Origin: Scenedesmus sp. ARA3
Lineage: Eukaryota > Chlorophyta > Chlorophyceae > Sphaeropleales > Scenedesmaceae
Direction of reading: 5' to 3'
DNA: 26,573 bases
Assembly (NCBI GenBank): GCA_004335835.1
Contig: RWJK01001164.1
Span: forward strand, 8,290 to 34,862
Each line of letters starts with the position of its first letter. Within the stretch, counting starts at the first letter, position 1. Shown one piece after another: positions 20,582 to 26,573 of the stretch. The notes under the pieces were generated by a model. It did no database searches, was not told the origin of the DNA, and saw only the letters and a program-made list of their open reading frames with translations. A program made the translations under genes and the position numbers.

Positions 20582-23104
20582 TCAGTTTAGCACCAGCTCT
20601 CCAAACAAGGCCCCCGCTTGCTGCTGCAGATCCTCCGCCTGCTGCAGCAGCCCCTGCAGCTGCTGCACAATCTGCCCAAATGTGGGGCGCTGCTGAGGCT
20701 CCTCCAGGCAGCAGGCCTCAGCTAGGTCTTTGTAAGGCTGGGGTACAGCAGCGCTAAAGCGCAGCCGGGCACCGCGGTTCATGACGTCATTCAGGATCTC
20801 AGCCATGAGGCGGCCCTTCCATGGCTGAGCTGCCATGATGGTCTCCCACACTGCAGTAGTGTGTGGCGGTGGCAGCAGCAGCAGCAGCGGCAAGTGCTAG
20901 CTGTTGGCAACAATGGTTGACAACATCTGTTCAAGATCTCAGCCATCAGGCGGCTCTTATAAGGCTGTGCAATCATGATCGTCATTCACACTGCACAACA
21001 CATGGTGCAACACAATAGCAACTTCAGGGCAGATGAAAGTAAGGGTTCCCGGGTGCAAGCTGTAGACGTCACATCAGAAGTTCTGGTAGCAGCTGTCCTC
21101 ATCAACTGCACTTAGTCACGTACTTCAAAAAGGCTTTTGCTGAACCAGATCCTGTGTGTGGCCACTCACTGATGACACCAAAGCTGAAGACGTCCGCCTG
21201 CTTGCTCAGCCTCCCACTTCGCATCAGCTCGGGTGCCTGGTGGCTGACTGTGCCCATGGCGGTGGTTGACAGATGGGTGAAGCCCTCATTTATCACCCTG
21301 AGGAATGCAAAACCATAACCACAGATCAAAGAGGTGTCAGGTGACATGTTGTAACAAGGAGGCTGATTGTACCCATGGCGGTGGATGAGAGGTTCGTGAA
21401 GCCCTCATTTATCACCCGGTGCAATTGGAAATAGCAGCAGCAGCACATGTGTCAGCTAGCATGTTGCGTAAAAACAAGCCGACTATGTGCATGGCGTGGT
21501 AAATGATTCAAGGGAGGATGCACAGGTTGATTGCTTTGCCATGTTTGAAGCTGCGGCAGCCACCAGACATGCACCAGCATCATCAGCTCAGTGCTTCATA
21601 CAGCAAGAAACACCACCCTCAAGCTATCATATCCGTGTCCAGCACAGATCACCTGCTCATGCCGTCACTGATCTTTGGCACCAGTGTGGAAACAGCAATC
21701 AAAACACGTAATTGACAATGAATTGGAAACAGCATTGAAGTCAATCACCTGCTCATGCCGAAGTCAGTAATCTTTGGCACCAGCGTGACTGCTGGCTCAG
21801 CCGCAACAGCAGCAGGTGCAGCACCAGTGCCCCTGCTGCTGCTGCTGCTGCTGCTCCTGGTGCTGCCGCTCCTGCACAGCACCCGCCCGTCAGCAGCCCA
21901 CAGCGATCTGCTGTTGAGTGGCAAGCTCATGCTATGAGCAAGCTTGGAAGCCGGCAGCGCTGCTGCTGCTGCTGCTGCTTCGGCGGCTTCAGCTGCTGCT
22001 GAGCGTGCTTGGATGGCTGCAGCAGCACCAGTAGGCAGCATGCAAGCAGTTATACTCAGCTAGCAGTAGTGACATAGTATGGTGGTAACATTGAAGCCCG
22101 TACAGCTGTCACTGGCAGGAGCTGTTTAGGGGCCCTTCCCAAAGAACATATACAGCTGGCTTTTACTCACAAGGTTGGTCTGCTGTTGCTGTGCACAAAC
22201 ATTGAAAAACACACTGAACTGGCTTGGCGGAATATGCAATCATACCGGGCTGCAAAGTCCAACCATGCTGATGTTGACCACAGACATTGTCGCGCAATTC
22301 CAACCACATCTGCCGGTCTCTCACCGTGCAGCATCACATTTGCCGCCTTGAGGTCACCATGCAGGATGCCCTGCTCGTGCAGGCAGCACATGCCCTGAGC
22401 CACCCCCAGCAGCACCTGCAGCATGATGCCCTGCAGCTCATGCAGAAGCAAGTGCAGCATGCAGATGCAGAATCCAAAAGCTCAGGATGAATGTCAAAAC
22501 AATGAAGTTTTGCAGTATACACATGCCTGCTGCTGTGCATAGACAATGGCTAAGTTGGACGCAGCAGCTGCTGGCTGGCATCAGAGGCAGCAGCCTGTGC
22601 TGCCAAATCTGCCCGGCGCTGCTAACGAAAGACAAGCATCCTTCAAACCGTGTGTGCACTGTGGGTGCCTTCATTTCCCTCTCCTGCTGCTGCTGCTGCT
22701 GCTGCTGCTTTTGCAGTGACCCTCACCATCTGCGGCACTCCTTGTACGAAGAAGACTCCAGTGTTACGCTCCAGCACAGCATCCTGCAGCGTGCCTGCAG
22801 CATGAGCAGCAGCAGAGCAGTGCATGATAGACCTGGTCAGCTGAGCCTACTGCAGCACACCTGCTTGCTACAATTACTTGCATCAGAAGCACTGTCAGTA
22901 CACTACTAGCTGCCTTGCCTTTTTAGAAGCCCAGCTCTGCTGTATGTCTTGGGACAGCTGCCCCCATGGTTTGAACTGTGTTACATTTGTGTTGTAACAC
23001 CCTCACCTGCGTTCATGAACTCGCTGATGATCCACGTCTCCGTCACATTGGACTCGCCGCTGCTGCCGCCGTACGCATCTTCGTACCCAGGATATGCACC
23101 TGCA

Positions 23105-23151
<47 letters not shown>

Positions 23152-25187
23152 TATTAAGACAAAGACTTCAACGTCAGCATGCAGTGCAAATGTTGCAACC
23201 CAGCAGATCGGCTGACGCAGAATGTGTTTTGCAAGCCGCAATTCTAGCAGGACATCTGCTTCCTAGGACCCAACACCTGGGCACAGCATCACATTATGGA
23301 GCAGAGTGACTATGGTCAAACCAACTTGTCAAACGAACTGGTCAAACCAGTTGGTCAAGCCAATGGTCACACTTGTCAAACATTCTCACCTCTGTTCAGC
23401 CTCCCTGGTCTGCTGCTGCTGCGCTTCTCCAGGTCACACTGCAGCTACTTGCACCAGGAGCACAACATACTTTAACGCAATATAATACTGTCAAAACTGT
23501 GGGTCAACACAGTCAAACAATACATAGCGATACTCACCTCAGGCATGCCTCCCTGGTCTGCTGCTGCTGCGCTGCTCCAGGTGACATAGTGGTAGGCCCG
23601 CACCAGGTGGGGGTGCTGGAAGCGCATCATAATTGACACCTCGCTGGCAATCTGCTTGCAGGAAACACATGCGGCAAGACAATCCCGCCAAAACAGGGTT
23701 GTAACCGGCAGTTTTGGGTTAGCTGCACCCGGATGAATGTGATAGGCACTAGGAGGGGTGCTGGAAGCGCATCAACGTTGACATCTCGCCGGCAATCTGC
23801 TTGCAGGAAACAAATGCAGGAAACATATGCAGCAAGGGGATGGTGAAATGTGGGAAATGCATGGTAGTTATATGATAGCTGTGCCCATATGAGCGTGATA
23901 GGCAACACGTGGGGGAGCGGGAAGCATATCCATCATTGACACCTCTTGGTTCATCTGCTTGCAGGAAACACTGTTGAGAGGCTGCACATAAGGAGTGGCG
24001 GCTTGAGAAGACGCACCTCGTGACAGAGGTGCCGACTGACACAGATTACGCTGACAAAGCGTAGGAAGACCAGGTGTAACTGGCATCTAACATTGAAGAT
24101 ATCAGCACTTCTGCCCTGCAATGTCTTGATAAACATGCATCACATGATGCCTGCAGGAAACCTTTCTGCCAGGCTTGCTGCTACACAGCAGCAGCAGCCT
24201 GCTGCCGTACCTGCTCTGCGTTGTTACGCCTGTGAATGATCTGCTTTATTGCCACGTCCTGCCCTTCAAAGGTGCCCCTGCAGCAGCGACAGCCGACACA
24301 ACATTCCGCAGCCAGTCAGCATAAGACAAGCAGTCAAGTGTTTGACCTAGCAGTCAAGTGTTTGACCTAAGGCAAGCAGCGTAAGGCTGTACTGTAGATG
24401 CTGCTCATTTTTATCCTTAGCAATCAACCAGCAAAGCTGACAACAAACGATGCTGAGAAGTGCACGCAGCATCTGCTGCAGTGAAATAGGTAACGCATGC
24501 AGACACCGCCTTTAGCCACTGCTATGGCAGCACGCAAAAGTCTGCCAAGCAATCAAGAACAGCGATAAACCTCTGTTGACCAAACACACTGAAGAACTGT
24601 TTGTGGTGCTCGTCAGGAAGAGGGCGTGGAGCCCGGGGGCGCCGCCCCTGGCAACACACGCCTTCTCCAGCCTTAACTTACCCAGGAGCTGCAGAGCTGC
24701 CTGGGTAGTCACTCACTCACTCACGGTGCTGGTGACATAATGCCGCTGTTATTCAGGCAACCGCCGCACCTGTACACCCGCCCAAAGGAGCCTGCACCAC
24801 ACAGCCGACCCAAATGGATGCCTGCTGCCTGCTGCTGGCTCAAACTGCCAGCTATGATGCCAGGAGCACCCCTGCTGCTGTTTCCTGCAAACCCAGGTGC
24901 CCCCGGCTTATTCACACTCTGTACTCGCAGTAGCTTGGCTGCTGCTGCACCCAGCTGCACCTGCACAGAGCTCGGGCACATCCCCATGTGTGACACTCGC
25001 TCCTGCACGTCCTGCTGCTGCTGCTGCTGCATGTGCTGCTGCAGCATTGTTACATTTGCAGATGCGGTGCGCCGCGGCACGCTCACAACCTTCTGACCGC
25101 CGCCTGCTGATGTCCAGAGGTTAGTCAGCTGACCCCTAGGAGCCATGCTGCTGCTGCTGCTGCTGCTTCCCGCAAGGCCACCCTGCA

Positions 25188-25242
<55 letters not shown>

Positions 25243-25291
25243 GAAGAAGCTGCTGCTGGTTCCTGCAAGGCCACCCTGCAACCCTTGCTGC

Positions 25292-25323
<32 letters not shown>

Positions 25324-26514
25324 GGTGAAGCTGCCTCCTGCAGTGTCTGGCTCTCCCTCATCGAGTGTCTCCAGATTGTGGCCAGGCGCGGCAGGCGGCA
25401 GGCGAACCCGAGGGCTACTCATTGCTGCAAACGGAACCACAGCCTGAGTAGCCCGCATGCTGCTGCAGCTGCTGCTGCTGCTTGCTAAAGTGCTGCAGCC
25501 GCTGCTGGTCCTGTGTGGACCTTGCTGCTGTGGCAGGGTCAATCCTCCTCCTCCTGCTGCTGCTGCTGCTGAAGCTGCGCCTAGTTCATCATGTGCCTTC
25601 TCTGATGCATCAGACTCGCCCCGTGCCAGCTGTGCAGCATCTATGCCGCTGCAGCTACGCATAGACGCTGCATCTATGCCGCTGCAGCTGCGCATAGACG
25701 CTGCGTCTATGCCGCTGCTGGTGCGAGCTGACATGATCGAGTCAGCACCACTCCCCCGGCGGCTGAGCAGGGATCCCCCAGAGGACTGCAAAGTGCTGCT
25801 GCTGCTGCTGCTGCTGCTGACGTTGCTGCGCTGGCTTTGCAGGAAACTCATGTTGCTGACCTGGCTTGCCAGGGAGCTCACAGATTCGATGCCGCTGCTG
25901 GTGCGCCTGCCAAACAGAGCACCAGGCTTGCCAGGAGTGCAGGGAGGAGCAGCAGGCACAAAGCCACTCGCTGTGCGTGCAATTCTGCTGCTGTCTGCGC
26001 CTTCAAACCTGAAGTAATCCGTCACAATAAAGGACTGCCGCGGCCGCGGCAGCCGCCGCGCGGCTGGCCTGAACCCTGAGCTGCTGCCTGGCGACTGCCC
26101 TAAACCCTCGCCAAACCCTAGCCCTAAACCTGAGCGGGAGTTAGGGCTTAGCGGGTCCTGCAGGGTATAATTATATGCTCCGCTGCCGAGGCAGGTCCCT
26201 TCTGCATCATCTAGAAACTGCAGCAGAGCTGGTGGTGCCTCAGCAACCATGCAACTGTATCGCCGCACTGCTCCTAGCTTGTTGAGGGATTGCGCATTCT
26301 CTGCATCGCCTGTGTCCACTGCAGCTGCCTCAACACCACCACACCAAGCTCCAGTGCCTGCTCTTGCAGCTGCTGCAGCTGGTGGTGCTGTGGCATGATC
26401 CTGCTGCTGCTGCTGCTGCTGCTGCTGTGAGATCACCTGCTGCAGCCATGCAGGTACTGCAGGCTGCCCTGTTGCCGTCGCTGCTGCTGCTGCTGATTCC
26501 TGTTTGTGCACTGC

Positions 26515-26573
<59 letters not shown>
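20582..26573 (-). CDS. Protein kinase with long low-complexity N-terminus (5' partial)
   Basis: Exons in gene order are >26573-24770, 24277-24211, 23651-23538, 23438-23390 (tentative), 23099-23007, 22794-22727, 22430-22325, 22016-21749, 21297-21170 and 20850-20582, ending in TGA. With the tentative exon all phases agree and the window encodes about 987 residues. Kinase motifs in order are GAGSFGRVYR (P-loop), VAIKQI (Lys), EVSIMMRFQHPHLV (alpha-C), ISEFMNAGTLQDAV (hinge), HGDLKAANVML (catalytic loop), DFGMSR, APEL, DVFSFGVIMWE and RPTF. The catalytic HRD is HGD. Asp, Lys, Asn and DFG are present, so it is probably active as a Ser/Thr or TKL-like kinase. The N-terminal ~590 residues are Ser/Gln/Ala-rich and probably disordered. 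At the right edge the frame stays open through poly-Ser, so the start lies beyond the window. Substrate and pathway are unknown. Confidence 0.85.
20928..20996 (-). repeat. Decoy copy of the last kinase exon's 5' end
   Basis: The sequence repeats 20795-20856 with substitutions (MAAQPWKGRLMAEIL in the exon versus MIAQPYKSRLMAEIL here) and the same CACTGCA boundary. It lies in the intron upstream of the true exon start at 20850. Confidence 0.75.
21362..21418 (-). repeat. Decoy copy of the kinase activation-segment exon 5' end
   Basis: It encodes VINEGFTNLSSTAMGTIS, matching VINEGFTHLSTTAMGTVS of exon 21297-21170. It lies about 120 bp upstream in gene order. The true copy is the one that joins DFGMSR to APEL in phase. 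Confidence 0.8.
21652..21697 (-). repeat. Decoy copy of the kinase DFG exon end, missing the Phe codon
   Basis: This intronic stretch repeats the end of exon 22016-21749 including the donor (ATGAGCAG then GTGATC), but reads LVPKISDGMSR where the exon reads LVPKITDFGMSR. A three-base deletion removes the Phe of DFG while keeping frame. Confidence 0.75.
23318..23378. repeat. GGTCAAAC minisatellite with inverted repeats
   Basis: Several imperfect GGTCAAACCA/CTTGTCAAAC units lie in a kinase intron. ACTGGTCAAACCAGT is a near-perfect palindrome. Confidence 0.65.
23390..23438 (-). other. Possible recruited 49-nt kinase exon derived from a duplicate exon edge
   Basis: This stretch duplicates the 3' end of exon 23651-23538 but lies in the next intron. 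It has an acceptor (GTAGCTGCAG) and a donor (GTGAGA). Exon 23538 ends in phase 0 and exon 23099 starts in phase 1; a 49-nt exon bridges exactly this mismatch and is open in the resulting frame (CDLEKRSSSRPGRLNR). The original frame of the copy has a stop, so it would encode new sequence in the hinge insert. The alternative is an acceptor at 23053 giving a shorter exon. Confidence 0.45.
23749..23806 (-). repeat. Decoy copy of the kinase alpha-C exon 5' end
   Basis: It follows the same CTGCAAGCAG acceptor and encodes IAGEMSTLMRFQHPS then TAG, compared with IASEVSIMMRFQHPHLV in the true exon 23651-23538. It would truncate the kinase if spliced in. Confidence 0.8.
23900..23964 (-). repeat. Second, more degraded decoy copy of the kinase alpha-C exon
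   Basis: The CTGCAAGCAG acceptor is retained, followed by MNQEVSMMDMLPAPP where the true exon has IASEVSIMMRFQHPH. The three copies are spaced about 145-158 bp apart. Confidence 0.7.
24330..24369. repeat. Two perfect 20-bp tandem units in a kinase intron
   Basis: CAGTCAAGTGTTTGACCTA repeats at 24331 and 24351. Each unit contains the imperfect palindrome GTCAAGTGTTTGAC, similar in sequence to the GGTCAAAC minisatellite at 23318-23378. Confidence 0.85.
24619..24724 (-). mobile_element. Dispersed intronic repeat, copy 2
   Basis: Read on the minus strand this matches 13157-13252 end to end apart from a 9-base insertion after CTGGGTAAG and a few substitutions. It lies about 45 bases inside the intron after the P-loop exon of the kinase gene (donor at 24769), in the sense orientation of that gene. 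Confidence 0.6.
25145..25322 (-). repeat. Coding duplication with poly-Gln tracts in the kinase N-terminal region
   Basis: Two in-frame units encode a Q-run followed by GLQGGLAGTSSS and GLQGGLAGSSSS. The Q-runs are broken by single CAA codons at about 25222 and 25308. Confidence 0.8.
25628..25722 (-). repeat. Short in-frame peptide repeat in the kinase N-terminal region
   Basis: SSGIDAASMRSC is followed by a second SGIDAASMRSC and by SGIDAAQLA, a unit of 11 residues (33 bp). The neighbouring sequence has further related elements (TSSGIESVSSL). These may be phosphorylation-prone Ser clusters, but nothing in the sequence proves it. Confidence 0.75.
26514..26573. repeat. CTG microsatellite at the right window edge, coding for poly-Ser on the minus strand
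   Basis: About 20 CTG units run to the window end. In the kinase frame they read AGC (Ser), so the gene stays open to the edge. The tract probably ended the assembly. Confidence 0.85.

Overview
The window looks like nuclear DNA of a green alga, most likely a chlorophyte of the Chlorophyceae such as a Sphaeropleales or Chlamydomonadales member. The support is GC-rich coding sequence broken by spliceosomal introns (mostly GTGAGT/GTGGGT donors and CTG-rich acceptors), an RWP-RK transcription factor, a plant/algal type protein kinase, a TGTAA polyadenylation-like motif, and a very high load of CAG/CTG repeats encoding poly-Gln, poly-Ala and poly-Ser. Both window ends lie inside long CTG runs, so the contig probably breaks in repeats. 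No homology search was possible. Gene models were built by matching reading frames and intron phases across splice sites.

Three genes can be reconstructed. (A) Plus strand, exons from 209 to 5186, 5'-partial: the C-terminal 470 residues of a protein with a degenerate cyclic-nucleotide-binding-like fold, possibly the cytoplasmic tail of a SOS1-type Na+/H+ exchanger. (B) Plus strand, 6764-13599, seven exons, 1396 residues: an RWP-RK transcription factor with a very long Gln/Ala-rich N-terminal region and the DNA-binding domain close to the C-terminus. (C) Minus strand, 26573-20582, 5'-partial: a protein kinase with a long low-complexity N-terminal region and all the main kinase motifs (GAGSFG, VAIK, HGDLKAAN, DFG, APE). 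A and B are in tandem; B and C converge.

Between them, 5456-6763 holds the 3' flank of A and the 5' region of B. The stretch 13600-20581 has no gene I can support. It is a mosaic of two-copy duplications, plus a 188/189-bp satellite of about 4.6 copies (15018-15882).

The most unusual feature is shared by all three unrelated genes. Introns next to an exon are filled with tandem copies of that exon's own edge together with its splice site. The extreme case is about 15 copies of one exon 3' end plus donor at 1174-2935, with higher-order repeat structure. Similar copies flank the RWP-RK exon on both sides and at least five kinase exons. One kinase copy has the right length and phase to have become a real exon. 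Intronic CTG tracts sit directly on many 3' splice sites, in gene-sense orientation in both the plus- and minus-strand genes. This suggests an expansion-prone repeat that doubles as acceptor sequence.
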